Origin: Ignavibacteriota bacterium
GTDB lineage: Bacteria > Bacteroidota > Ignavibacteria > UBA10030 > SZUA-254
Length of the DNA stretch: 64,000 nt
Assembly: GCA_025358305.1 (NCBI GenBank)
Contig: JANYJZ010000033.1
Location: forward strand, 1-64,000
Direction of reading: 5' to 3'
Below the pieces are notes generated by a model. That model saw only the letters and a list, made by a program, of their open reading frames with translations, was not told the DNA's origin and made no database searches. Positions 8,212-16,715 of the stretch are shown piece by piece. Both the position numbers and the translations under genes were made by a program. Each line of letters begins with the position of its first letter. The stretch's first letter is position 1.

Positions 8212-10337
8212 CCGAGATCCCTTCCGAGAAGCGTGCCGTAGGCCGCGACCAGTGCGGGCGCGACCTTGTCCCAATTGTACCTCTCCTCGGCCAATACGCG
8301 ACCGCGCTCGCCCATCGACCGGGCCGCCACCGGATCGTCATACATGCGCCTCAAGGCTGCGGCGATCCCTGCCGGCGAGGCATGATCCACGCAGAGGCCG
8401 ATCTCCTGGCCTTCGACGAACTCCCTGAAGCCTTTGAAGCCCGAGGTCACGAGCGGAACGGCGCACATCATGTATTCGAAGAGTTTGTTCGTGGCGGTGA
8501 CGTTGTACTCGTTGTTCCGGCAGGCGCCCGTTGTAAAGGCGAGGCCGGCGTGCGCGCCGGCGCACAGTTCAAACAGGGGCGTTCCGTGGGGCACCGCCCC
8601 GAGATGGACGAGCCGCTTCCCGAGCAGCTGTGCCCCAGGCGATGCGGCGAGCCAGTCGGCGAACGGCCGTTCCATCGACCCGACGAGCACCAGGACAGCG
8701 TCCGCGGGAAGCATGGCGACCGCCTCGACGGCTGCGTCGAGGGAGCGTTCGGCGCTGATCCCGCCGTGGAAGTAGGCAATGAACCGCGCGTCGAGGCCCC
8801 GGTCTCGGAGCAACTGCGGCAAGGGGGAGTGCAAGGGCCTCGGTACAGTCTTCGAGCAGTTGAAGATCACCGTCGGGAGGCATTTCGCTCCGTATTCGTC
8901 CTGGTAGATGTGCGCCCGGTTGATCTCGGGGACGATAATGAGGTCCACACGCGCGGAGAACCACCTGTCGAGTGATCGCCAGAACTTCGCCCGGGGAAAG
9001 TCCTTCTTCTGCTCGGACCAGAGTTCGTGCGCCCGGTAGACGACGGGCTTCCCCCGGAGCCGGGCCGCGGGATAGACGTACGGGAGCGCGATGAGGTCGT
9101 GCGCCACATAGAGGTCCGCATTGGCGAAGAAGCACCACCAGAACGATCGGAAAGCCATCTCGGCGTACCGGATGAGCTCGAAGTGGTCGTGGTCGCCGAA
9201 GAGCTTCCTCGACACAAGCCCCAGCCGCCGGAGCCGGAACCCCGGGGCGACCGTCTCCCGGACCAGCTGGCCCATATCGTACCGGAGGCCCAGCACGTCG
9301 ACCCGGCACCCATGGCCGGCGAGGCTCATTCCTTCGTTCAGGACGGGCGGAACGCGGTCCAATCCGCCGAACATGCACGCCGCGATCCGCGGCGGCGCTC
9401 CGCGCCGAGCAGGCCTGAGCCTGCCTCGAATATAGCCCGAGACCTGGAACCACTGCGTGAGGAGGAAGAACCCGTACGCAGGGATCATCTGTAATGGTGA
9501 GACCGATGCCGGCCGCAACGGGGCGATGATCCTCCCGTACGACATCACGAGCACGATGAGCGCGAGCAGGCTGAGGTAGTAATCAACAAAGAGTCCTGCG
9601 ACGAGCGCGACGGGCGACAGGCAGAGAATGAAGAGCTTCAGGTTCAGCCAGGCGTGGAGATGCGCTTCGCCGTCCCCGATCCCGTAGCGGTGGTATTGGC
9701 GGAGGTACGCCCCTATGCTGCGCTGGGGCTGCCATGTGACAACGGCCTCCGGCTCAAACAGCATGACAACGCCTGAGTCCCTCGCCCGAACCATGAAGAG
9801 GGTATCCTCCCCGGCGAGTGTCAGGTCCTCCGGGAACTTTCCCGCAGCCTCCCAGGCGCTCCTCCGGACAAGCGCCGAGCGGGCCGATGGGAGAAAGGTC
9901 GACCGGTCGACCGCCTCGACAGGGACCTGCAAGAGCGACACCCACCGTTCGAACCGGTTTCCCGGCCTTACGGCGGTCCACCCGCCGATGATGCCGGCTT
10001 CCGGATGGAGCTCGAGATGGGCGCACAATTTGGCGAGCCACTGCCGGTCCACGATGCAGCCCGCGTCGACCATCGCGATGAGCGCGTGGGAGGCGCGGCC
10101 GATCGCGACGTTCCTCCCCCGAGCGATATTGCACCCCGGCTCGACAACGAGCCGGAGCCAGGGATGCTCCGCGCCGAGCGTGCGGAGGATCTCGGCGGTC
10201 CCGTCCGTCGACCCTGCGTCGACGACGACGAACTCGTCCGGGAGCCGGTCCATCGCGGCGACGGACCGAACGAGCGTCTCGACCGACGAGGCCTCGTTGA
10301 ACACCGTGGCGATGAGCGAGACCCGGTCCTCACTCAT
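8208..10337 (-). CDS. Fused GT2-GT4 bifunctional glycosyltransferase
   Basis: One uninterrupted 709-residue frame combines two glycosyltransferases. Residues about 1-230 are a GT2 domain (ATVFNEASS, VVDAGSTDGT, MVDAGCIVD, LAGEDTLF). It is followed by membrane segments at about 245-330 (LFILCLSPVALVAGLF, LLALIVLVMSYG, MIPAYGFFLLTQWF). A basic linker follows, then a GT4/GT-B domain from about 345 to the end (RIAACMFGG, VVYRAHELWSEQ, YFHGGISAERSLD, TNKLFEYMMCAVPLVTS). The start at 10337 follows from an 8-bp overlap with the upstream GT4 gene. The enzyme could add two successive sugars to a lipid-linked repeat unit at the membrane. The donor sugars are unknown. Confidence 0.85.
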   Translation of the reverse strand: MSEDRVSLIATVFNEASSVETLVRSVAAMDRLPDEFVVVDAGSTDGTAEILRTLGAEHPWLRLVVEPGCNIARGRNVAIGRASHALIAMVDAGCIVDRQWLAKLCAHLELHPEAGIIGGWTAVRPGNRFERWVSLLQVPVEAVDRSTFLPSARSALVRRSAWEAAGKFPEDLTLAGEDTLFMVRARDSGVVMLFEPEAVVTWQPQRSIGAYLRQYHRYGIGDGEAHLHAWLNLKLFILCLSPVALVAGLFVDYYLSLLALIVLVMSYGRIIAPLRPASVSPLQMIPAYGFFLLTQWFQVSGYIRGRLRPARRGAPPRIAACMFGGLDRVPPVLNEGMSLAGHGCRVDVLGLRYDMGQLVRETVAPGFRLRRLGLVSRKLFGDHDHFELIRYAEMAFRSFWWCFFANADLYVAHDLIALPYVYPAARLRGKPVVYRAHELWSEQKKDFPRAKFWRSLDRWFSARVDLIIVPEINRAHIYQDEYGAKCLPTVIFNCSKTVPRPLHSPLPQLLRDRGLDARFIAYFHGGISAERSLDAAVEAVAMLPADAVLVLVGSMERPFADWLAASPGAQLLGKRLVHLGAVPHGTPLFELCAGAHAGLAFTTGACRNNEYNVTATNKLFEYMMCAVPLVTSGFKGFREFVEGQEIGLCVDHASPAGIAAALRRMYDDPVAARSMGERGRVLAEERYNWDKVAPALVAAYGTLLGRDLG

Positions 10338-11418
10338 GGGCGCTCCAGAGCGACCGGTATTCGCCCGCGAGCCGTTCCCACGACTGTTCCCGGGCCCAGG
10401 TCCAGCCCGGACCGCACCGCGAGAGGACGTCGGAGAACGCGTCGCGGCAGTCGATGAGTCCGTCCGCCACCGCGGCCGCGCTGCCGCACACATAGAATGA
10501 CGACGCTGCCGGGTGAAGCGTGAGATACTCCTTGCGCAGGGGGTTGTCATAACATGCGAAGACGACGCGGCCGGCGCACAAGGCCTCGAGGATCGTGAGA
10601 TATCCCGAGGCGAAGATGATCGGAAATGACCGGTAGACCTCTCTGATGTCCCCAAGCGCGGGTTCGAGCGTCACGTTCCCCCTTTGTTCCTTCCGAACAA
10701 GGGACTCGAGGCTCCCGGAACCGAAGACGGAAAGACGTATCGGCGCGCCCGGCATGCCCCTCAACCGGCGGAAGGCGTCGAGAACGATAGGAAGGCCCGC
10801 GTCCGGTTCAAGTCTTCCGACGTACGCCGCGCGCAGCGGTTCGCCGGAGGCAACCGCCGGAAATTGCGCAAGCGTCTTCACGTCGGCGGCGCCATAGGTG
10901 ACAACGTCCCCTTTCGCGCCATACCACCGGCGGATGAACTCTCCCACAAGCATCGTTCCGACGGCGGCGCGTTCGCACTCCTGGCGCTGCCGTATGACCG
11001 TCGGCTCGGGGGGGAACTTCCCCTCCCACCCGTGGAAGGTGATGTACGTCTTTCGGAGGAGCCCCGCGGCTCGCAGCAGGGGCAGGAACGGGTGAAGCGT
11101 TGCCGCGTCATGGAAATGGAGGACAGCCGTGCGGTCGCGACCAAGGGTTCGCAGAAGCGCGACGATCGCAGCGGGCCGGGCGAAGATCCTGGCCCGTGAG
11201 AGTCCCGCGGGAAAGCGGATCCACTCCACGCCGGACGATAACCCCTCCGGAGCCGGGCTCCGGTGGAGGACGACGATCCGTCCGGAGAGGCCGAGATTGC
11301 CGAGCGCCTGGTGGACCCCACCGACGTGGCGTTCGACCCCGCCCGTCAGGGGCGCGTACGACTTGGTGATCATGACATACCGCGTCGGCGCGGAAGTCCT
11401 CGTCCCGTCGGGCGTCAT
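10330..11418 (-). CDS. Family 4 glycosyltransferase
   Basis: A 362-residue GT-B enzyme. The N-terminal SYAPLTGGVERHVGG loop and the C-terminal YLTILEALCAGRVVFACYDNPL block, with its E-x7-E type donor-binding helix, identify GT4. The ATG at 11418 overlaps the methyltransferase stop in an ATGA. It is a cytoplasmic or membrane-associated enzyme in the surface polysaccharide operon, and its donor and acceptor are unknown. Confidence 0.88.
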   Translation of the reverse strand: MTPDGTRTSAPTRYVMITKSYAPLTGGVERHVGGVHQALGNLGLSGRIVVLHRSPAPEGLSSGVEWIRFPAGLSRARIFARPAAIVALLRTLGRDRTAVLHFHDAATLHPFLPLLRAAGLLRKTYITFHGWEGKFPPEPTVIRQRQECERAAVGTMLVGEFIRRWYGAKGDVVTYGAADVKTLAQFPAVASGEPLRAAYVGRLEPDAGLPIVLDAFRRLRGMPGAPIRLSVFGSGSLESLVRKEQRGNVTLEPALGDIREVYRSFPIIFASGYLTILEALCAGRVVFACYDNPLRKEYLTLHPAASSFYVCGSAAAVADGLIDCRDAFSDVLSRCGPGWTWAREQSWERLAGEYRSLWSAHE

Positions 11419-12185
11419 TGGGCGCGCTTGGCGTGGATGCAGATCGTGGCGGGGCATATCGCCTTCGCGACGAGGCGGTCGAGAGCGTTGAAGGCCGAAC
11501 GTACGCCGGGCAGCGATAGGACCCGCTGAAGCTTCCGGAGCGGCTTCGGTATGATGCAGAGTTCTCTCAGAGGACTGTCGAGGTATGCCAAGCGTTCCAC
11601 GGCGAAGCCGGCGCGCTCGGCCAAAGCGGTCAGAGCTGCTTTGTCATACCGGCGGAGGTGACCGACCTCCTCGTCGAACGGGAACGGCCTCCCCAGCGCT
11701 TTGTACGATCGGTAGAGGAGCGAATGCAGGGTAGGGGTGAATAGGACGAGGGTCGCGCCCGGCTTCAAGGAGGAGCAGACCCGCCGCAAGAATGCTTCGT
11801 CGTCGGGGACGTGCTCGATGACATGGCTGCACAGGACGAGATCGAACACCTGGGTCTCGCTCCAGTCGCGGACGAAGTCAAGTTGGCGGAATTCGGCTCC
11901 GGAGACGCCGTGATGTTCCGCGCCGGCCCGGGCGGTCTCGACCGCGTTCTCCGCCAGATCGACGCCCAGAACCCGGCAGCCTCGACCCGCCATGAAGAGG
12001 CTCAGAGCTCCGTCGTTGCATCCGAGGTCGAGCGCGCGCACGTTTGCGCGGAGATACCCCTTGATCTCGCCGATCACCTGGCCGTACATGAAATCATGTT
12101 CTTCGACGAGCGGCGCGGCGGCCGCGGCGCGTTCGTATGCATGCTCGTAAAATTCACGAAGGTCCTTCGCCGGAGCGCCGGTCAT
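11415..12185 (-). CDS. Class I SAM-dependent methyltransferase of the polysaccharide operon
   Basis: A 256-residue protein with motif I LDLGCNDGALSLF, a motif II acidic residue in GVDLAENAV and the post-motif block VIEHVPDDEAFLRRV, typical of Methyltransf_11/UbiE-like enzymes. The start at 12185 is preferred because AGAAGG lies 9 nt upstream; an ATG nine bases earlier (12194) is too close to that site. It lies between the flippase and GT4 genes, so sugar or lipid-carrier methylation is the likely role. Confidence 0.82.
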   Translation of the reverse strand: MTGAPAKDLREFYEHAYERAAAAAPLVEEHDFMYGQVIGEIKGYLRANVRALDLGCNDGALSLFMAGRGCRVLGVDLAENAVETARAGAEHHGVSGAEFRQLDFVRDWSETQVFDLVLCSHVIEHVPDDEAFLRRVCSSLKPGATLVLFTPTLHSLLYRSYKALGRPFPFDEEVGHLRRYDKAALTALAERAGFAVERLAYLDSPLRELCIIPKPLRKLQRVLSLPGVRSAFNALDRLVAKAICPATICIHAKRAQ

Positions 12186-12207
12186 GTTCGGCATCCTTCT
12201 TGGGCCC

Positions 12208-13629
12208 TCATGACGCCACCGCGCCCGTCCCGGAGCGGAGCCGGCGGGCCTTCCTGAGGACGAGCGAGCCGCTGATGAGGCCGCCGACGAGATTGTTCGC
12301 CACGAACGTCAGGGCCGCCGCGTTGACCCCGTACTTCGGCAGGAAGAGGACAAGGAGAGTGAAGACGACGACGAGCTGCAGGAGGTTGACGATCCAGTAG
12401 ACCTTCGCCATGCCGAAGCTGTACCCGACCATCGTCATCGGGTTCGCGAGGATGGCGACGCAGTACCCGAGGGAGATGATCTGCGCGACAAGGACGCTCT
12501 TCTCGTACGCCCCCCCGAAGAGGAGCGGAATGAGGAGCGGCACGACGATGGCGTAGACGACGCCGGCGGCCGAAACGGCGATGCTCACTTTGAGCGTCTT
12601 TTTCAGGAGCGCTTGGACCTCGTTCACCGTGGTGACGGCGGAAGCCCTCGGCCAGAGCGCGGTGCTCAAGGCCGTCAGAAGGAACATGAGCGGGAGTGCC
12701 GTCCGGGAGGCGATGTTGTAGAGGCCGATCTGGCTCTGCTCGAGGTAGATCCCCATCAGCCACAGGTCGAGCCGGACCGTGATCATCACAATGATCGTCG
12801 ACAGGAGGAGATAGAATGCGAACTTCTCCGCCCCCGCCTCCTCGAGCTCGCCCGCAGGCCTCCGCGCGGCCGCGGGTAGCTTCCAGAACCGGCGCAATGC
12901 GGACGCCGGCCGGAACGACGGCGCATGGTCCGGAAGGATCGCCTTCCGGGGCAGAAGTGCCGCGGAGGCGAGCGCCGCGACCCCGGCCGCGCATACCGAA
13001 ACGACGATGACGCGGTCGACCGTGAGGAGTCCCATGAGGAACAGCACCGCGAGGCCGCCGAAGGTCATGACCCCTTGGCCCGTCAGGATCAACGCGTTCA
13101 TGCCGAACCGTTTGAGCGACTGGAAATAGATGACCGGGACGGACCCCAGGGAAACGAAGATCGCCGTGAGGAGCCCGACTCTGAGCAGCGGCGTCAGCGC
13201 TACGCTGTGCCAGAGGTTCTCAGCGATCGACGGAATGGCGAAGAAGACGGCGAGCGCGATCCCCGCGACGCTCAGAAGCCGGAGCCGGAACGCCCAGCGG
13301 ATCACCGCGAATTGCCCTTGCGTGTCGTGATGTGCGGCGGCGATGGAGGCGTACCGGATCGCCGTCTGGCTCGTGCCCGGATCCGAGAGGGTCGCGACGG
13401 TGTCGGCGACGCTCTGAACGAGAGCATACTGGCCCATGCCGCCGGGGCCGAGGCCGCGGGCAAGGAGGATCGAGGAGAGAAAACCAAGGAGCGACTTCGT
13501 CGCCTGGGGGACGAGGGAGACGAGGACGTCGGAGATCCCTTTGCGGGAGTTCCCCGTGAACTCTTTCAGCTGTTCCGTCACTCTGTCGAGCATGGTCCTC
13601 ATCGCGGTTCGCGAGTTCATGGTACGCAT
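12208..13629 (-). CDS. Polysaccharide flippase, MATE/Wzx-like
   Basis: A 473-residue integral membrane protein with about twelve to fourteen hydrophobic segments. Its N-terminal helix starts KGISDVLVSLVPQATKSLLGFLSSILLARGLGPGG in form, matching polysaccharide exporters, although the exact family member is not identifiable. It is expected to flip lipid-linked repeat units across the inner membrane. The ATG at 13629 has GGAGG at good spacing; upstream in-frame codons lack a ribosome site. It heads the five-gene operon of flippase, methyltransferase, GT4, GT2-GT4 and GT2. Confidence 0.87.
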   Translation of the reverse strand: MRTMNSRTAMRTMLDRVTEQLKEFTGNSRKGISDVLVSLVPQATKSLLGFLSSILLARGLGPGGMGQYALVQSVADTVATLSDPGTSQTAIRYASIAAAHHDTQGQFAVIRWAFRLRLLSVAGIALAVFFAIPSIAENLWHSVALTPLLRVGLLTAIFVSLGSVPVIYFQSLKRFGMNALILTGQGVMTFGGLAVLFLMGLLTVDRVIVVSVCAAGVAALASAALLPRKAILPDHAPSFRPASALRRFWKLPAAARRPAGELEEAGAEKFAFYLLLSTIIVMITVRLDLWLMGIYLEQSQIGLYNIASRTALPLMFLLTALSTALWPRASAVTTVNEVQALLKKTLKVSIAVSAAGVVYAIVVPLLIPLLFGGAYEKSVLVAQIISLGYCVAILANPMTMVGYSFGMAKVYWIVNLLQLVVVFTLLVLFLPKYGVNAAALTFVANNLVGGLISGSLVLRKARRLRSGTGAVAS

Positions 13630-13701
13630 TATTCCCCTCCGAATCAAGACGACGAGGCGCACGGAAAGGCGCGCGGAAGGACCAGCCAGACGGGACCCCT
13701 G

Positions 13702-15024
13702 TCAGGGGGCCGGCGGTGCGGGGACGGGCGATTTTCGGACGCGGACGAGCCGGATCCGGCGCTGGCTCTTCTTCAGGACGGTGAAGAGAAGCGGCCCGAA
13801 CGCGATCTCCTCGTTGAGCTCCGGGATCCGTCCGGTCACCGAGCCGAGGAACCCGTTGAGTGTCTCGTATTCGGGGGCTTCGGGGACCTCGACGCCGAAC
13901 TTCTCGTTGAACGTGCCGATGTTGATCCGGGCGTTGACGATCGAGGAGCCGTCGGCGGACTGCTCGACGTCCTTGAGGACCTCGTCGTACTCGTCGTGGA
14001 TCTCCCCGACGATCTCCTCGAGGATGTCCTCCATCGTGATGATCCCTTGGGTCCCGCCGAACTCATCGATGACGATCGCCATGGAGAGCTTCCGCTGCTG
14101 CATCTCGCGCAGGAGCTGGCTGATCTTCGTCGTCTCGGGGACGAAGTGCGCGGGCCGAATGATGTCGTCCAGGACGATGAGGTCCCGGTGCTCCAGGAGG
14201 CTGATGAGGTCCTTGGTGTGGATGATGCCGATGATGTTATCGATCGATTCGTGGAACACCGGCATCCGGGAGTACCCCTCCTCGGTGACGATGCGGATGA
14301 TCTCCTCCCTCGGCGTCGCATGCTCGATGGCGATCATGTCGGGCCTGGGCACCATGATCTCCCTGGCCGTCGTGGCCGAGAACTCAAAGATGCTCGAGAT
14401 GAGTTCCTGTTCCGTCTTATTGAGCACGCCCGTCTTCGCTCCTTCCGCGACGATGAGCTGGAGCTCCTCTGCCGAATGGAACAGTTCGCTCGCCTTCGAC
14501 GGAGAGATCCCAAGGAGGTGGAGGAACGCGTTCGCCGTCGTGTTGAGGACCCAGATGGCGGGCCGGAACACGCGGTAGAAGACCTGCAGGGGGAACGAGA
14601 TGACGAGCGTCGTCGTCTCGGGATACTGGATCGCAAGCGACTTCGGGGCGAGCTCGCCCAGAACGATGTGGAGGAACGTTAGGATCGCAAAGCTGATGCC
14701 GAATGCGATCGCGTGCACCGCCTGGTCGCTCACGACGCCCATGACGGAGAGCGGGCCGACGATCATGTCGGCCAAAAGCGGCTCGCCGACCCAGCCGAGG
14801 CCGAGGCTCGTCAGCGTGATGCCGAGCTGCGTCGCGGAAAGGTACGCGTCGAGATGGTCGACGATGTTCATCGCGAGGAGCGCGCGGCGGTGGCCGATCT
14901 TCAGCTGAGTGGCGATCTGGGAGGAGCGGACCTTGACGATCGCAAATTCCGCGGCAACAAAAAAACCGTTGGCAAAGACCAAAAGGAGGATAAAGATGAA
15001 ATTACCGATGGCTTGCGTCACCAT
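13702..15024 (-). CDS. CNNM/CorC-family (hemolysin-like) ion transporter
   Basis: A 440-residue protein with a DUF21 membrane domain of about four helices at residues 1-190 (ANGFFVAAEFAIVKVR, SATQLGITLTSLGLGWVGEP, LGELAPKS). A pair of CBS domains follows at about 210-330 (VPRPDMIAIEHATPREEI and the segment near IDEFGGTQGIITMEDILEEIVGE in form). A CorC_HlyC C-terminal domain completes it. The family is linked to magnesium or cobalt transport, and the CBS pair usually binds nucleotide. It has its own promoter 43 nt upstream. Confidence 0.92.
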   Translation of the reverse strand: MVTQAIGNFIFILLLVFANGFFVAAEFAIVKVRSSQIATQLKIGHRRALLAMNIVDHLDAYLSATQLGITLTSLGLGWVGEPLLADMIVGPLSVMGVVSDQAVHAIAFGISFAILTFLHIVLGELAPKSLAIQYPETTTLVISFPLQVFYRVFRPAIWVLNTTANAFLHLLGISPSKASELFHSAEELQLIVAEGAKTGVLNKTEQELISSIFEFSATTAREIMVPRPDMIAIEHATPREEIIRIVTEEGYSRMPVFHESIDNIIGIIHTKDLISLLEHRDLIVLDDIIRPAHFVPETTKISQLLREMQQRKLSMAIVIDEFGGTQGIITMEDILEEIVGEIHDEYDEVLKDVEQSADGSSIVNARINIGTFNEKFGVEVPEAPEYETLNGFLGSVTGRIPELNEEIAFGPLLFTVLKKSQRRIRLVRVRKSPVPAPPAP

Positions 15025-15073
15025 GTGTTACAAAAGGGCCGTATGGAGGGGCAGTATCATCGTTTGCGGGTGT

Positions 15074-15102
15074 AATGTACATCAAAAGCCGGTGGGATTC
15101 AA
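15074..15102 (-). promoter_or_regulatory. Sigma-70-like promoter of the CNNM gene
   Basis: Minus-strand TTGAAT (15097-15102), 17-bp spacer and TACATT (15074-15079), giving a 43-nt leader. Confidence 0.6.
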
Positions 15103-15121
15103 CAGCGGGCTGGGGGGGGCC

Positions 15122-15850
15122 TTAATACGTCACGCGCTCCAGAATAAGGCCGTGCGGGGGCGCCGACATGCCCGCCTCTTGGCGGTCGTTGGACGCGAGG
15201 ATCAACTGGAAGTCTTCCGGCGGCGTGTAGCCTCTCCCGACGTCCACCATCGTGCCGACGAGGGCCCGGACCATGCCGTGGAGGAACCGGTCGGCCGTGA
15301 TCGTGAACCGTACGAGCGCTCCATCCTCAGACCAGGAGGCCTCGCGCACGTCGCACCGGTGGTGTTCCACGCCGGAGTTCGCGCGGCAGAACGACCGGAA
15401 ATCGTGCGTGCCGACGACGGCCTGCGCGGCCGCGTCCATCAGGGGGACGCTCAGGTCGAACTTCACGTGCCAGGACGTCGCGCGAGCGAGCGCGCTCGGA
15501 CGTCGGGTGATCGCATAGCTGTACGACCGGGCCCGGGCGCTGAAGCGCGCATGGAACTCCATCGGCACGTCCTGCGCGTCGTGGACGACGATATCCTCCG
15601 GCAAAAGCCCGTTGAGGCCGCCGAGGAGTTCGTGTCCGGTCAAGGTACGCTCCGTCCGGAAGTTCGCCACTTGTCCCCGCGCGTGGACGCCGGCGTCCGT
15701 GCGCCCGGCGCCGATGACGGCCGTCTCTTCGCGCAGGATCTGCCGGAGGGACTGCTCAAGGGCCTCCTGGACGGTGAGGGCGTTCTCCTGCCTCTGCCAT
15801 CCGGCGTAGCGTGAACCGTCGTACTCGAGTATGAGCTTGATGTTTCGCAT
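15122..15850 (-). CDS. truA: tRNA pseudouridine(38-40) synthase
   Basis: A 242-residue enzyme converting uridines 38-40 of the tRNA anticodon arm to pseudouridine. The catalytic aspartate is D52 in GAGRTDAGVHA. The opening IKLILEYDGSRYAGWQRQ and the closing block APPHGLILERVTY fit TruA. The ATG at 15850 gives the usual N-terminus, and the ten residues upstream in the open frame do not match the family. Confidence 0.95.
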   Translation of the reverse strand: MRNIKLILEYDGSRYAGWQRQENALTVQEALEQSLRQILREETAVIGAGRTDAGVHARGQVANFRTERTLTGHELLGGLNGLLPEDIVVHDAQDVPMEFHARFSARARSYSYAITRRPSALARATSWHVKFDLSVPLMDAAAQAVVGTHDFRSFCRANSGVEHHRCDVREASWSEDGALVRFTITADRFLHGMVRALVGTMVDVGRGYTPPEDFQLILASNDRQEAGMSAPPHGLILERVTY

Positions 15851-15919
15851 GGAGTGTCTCGGCCGCGCTTTGCCCGTCACCCGATGGTACGGGAAGCGGC
15901 CGGATCAGGGGTCAGGCGC

Positions 15920-16675
15920 CTAGAACCGGCGGGAGACGGTGAGCATCACGCCGTCGGGGCGCGAGAGCGTCCCGAGGAGGTCGGCATGGATGTCGATGAG
16001 GCCGGCATGATCGATGTTCCGGTTGTGCGAAAAGGCGAGCCGTGCCGCGTTGATGGCGCTGACGACGTGGTTCACGACGATCGCGGCGACGACGAACCGG
16101 GTGTTATTGAACATCTTGTCGGCGGCGACGCGCTGATCGCGAAAGAGATTCCGGTTCGCGTCGCTGTCCCAGGACCAGTAGTCGGACGACATGGGGTCGT
16201 AGAGCTTCTGGGGGTTGCGGTCCCTGAGGACCTGTTCGTTGAACTGGTAGATAGTGTTGAAGTTGCTGATGTCAACGAAGTATTGGTCGTTCTTGCCGGT
16301 GAAGGGCGTACCCGCGTGCTCCGCCGCGTACCGACGCGCGTCATCCTGCATCGAGTTCGCATGGAGGTTCACGCCAGCGAGCCCCACCCAGAGCGCCCCC
16401 TCGGCGATCGTGAAATACTTGCCCATGTCGTACCGGTCGACGTAGAGTTCCCCCATCCCAGGAAGGAGGAGCGAGTAGACCGCGGCGAGCCCGATGCTCT
16501 TGCGCTCGGCGGAAGACCCGCCCTGGAGGACGTCCTCCCGCACGGGGGCAAGGCCCTCAAGGCCCGCATGCCCCGTTTGAACCGGAAAGAAGTCGCTGCG
16601 CGCCGTCGAGACGGTTCGCGTCTGCGCCACGAGCGTTTGTGCCGCAAGAAGAAGGAGCAAGAATGTCGTTTTCAT
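15920..16675 (-). CDS. Exported or membrane protein of unknown function
   Basis: A 251-residue protein with a signal peptide (KTTFLLLLLAAQTLVAQ). A hydrophobic stretch follows at about 65-110 (AAVYSLLLPGMGELYVDRY, then FTIAEGALWVGLAGVNLHA), somewhat like DUF5683-type proteins with an LPGxGxxY motif. The second half is polar, with a further hydrophobic segment near FVVAAIVVNHVVSAINAARLA in form. The ATG at 16675 is chosen because the signal peptide begins there. It lies 40 bp after mtaB and could be co-transcribed with it. Function is unknown. Confidence 0.65.
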   Translation of the reverse strand: MKTTFLLLLLAAQTLVAQTRTVSTARSDFFPVQTGHAGLEGLAPVREDVLQGGSSAERKSIGLAAVYSLLLPGMGELYVDRYDMGKYFTIAEGALWVGLAGVNLHANSMQDDARRYAAEHAGTPFTGKNDQYFVDISNFNTIYQFNEQVLRDRNPQKLYDPMSSDYWSWDSDANRNLFRDQRVAADKMFNNTRFVVAAIVVNHVVSAINAARLAFSHNRNIDHAGLIDIHADLLGTLSRPDGVMLTVSRRF

Positions 16676-16715
16676 AGGACCAGAAGGAAGATGGTGGAAC
16701 ATTGATGGATTGTAC

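Noticed and set aside
12925-14682. 585-codon plus-strand open frame across the flippase and CNNM genes
   Set aside because: It spans two real minus-strand genes and the gap between them; no start signal or family resemblance.
15112-15119. Run of eight G beside truA
   Set aside because: Too short and too far from a promoter or start codon to argue for phase variation.
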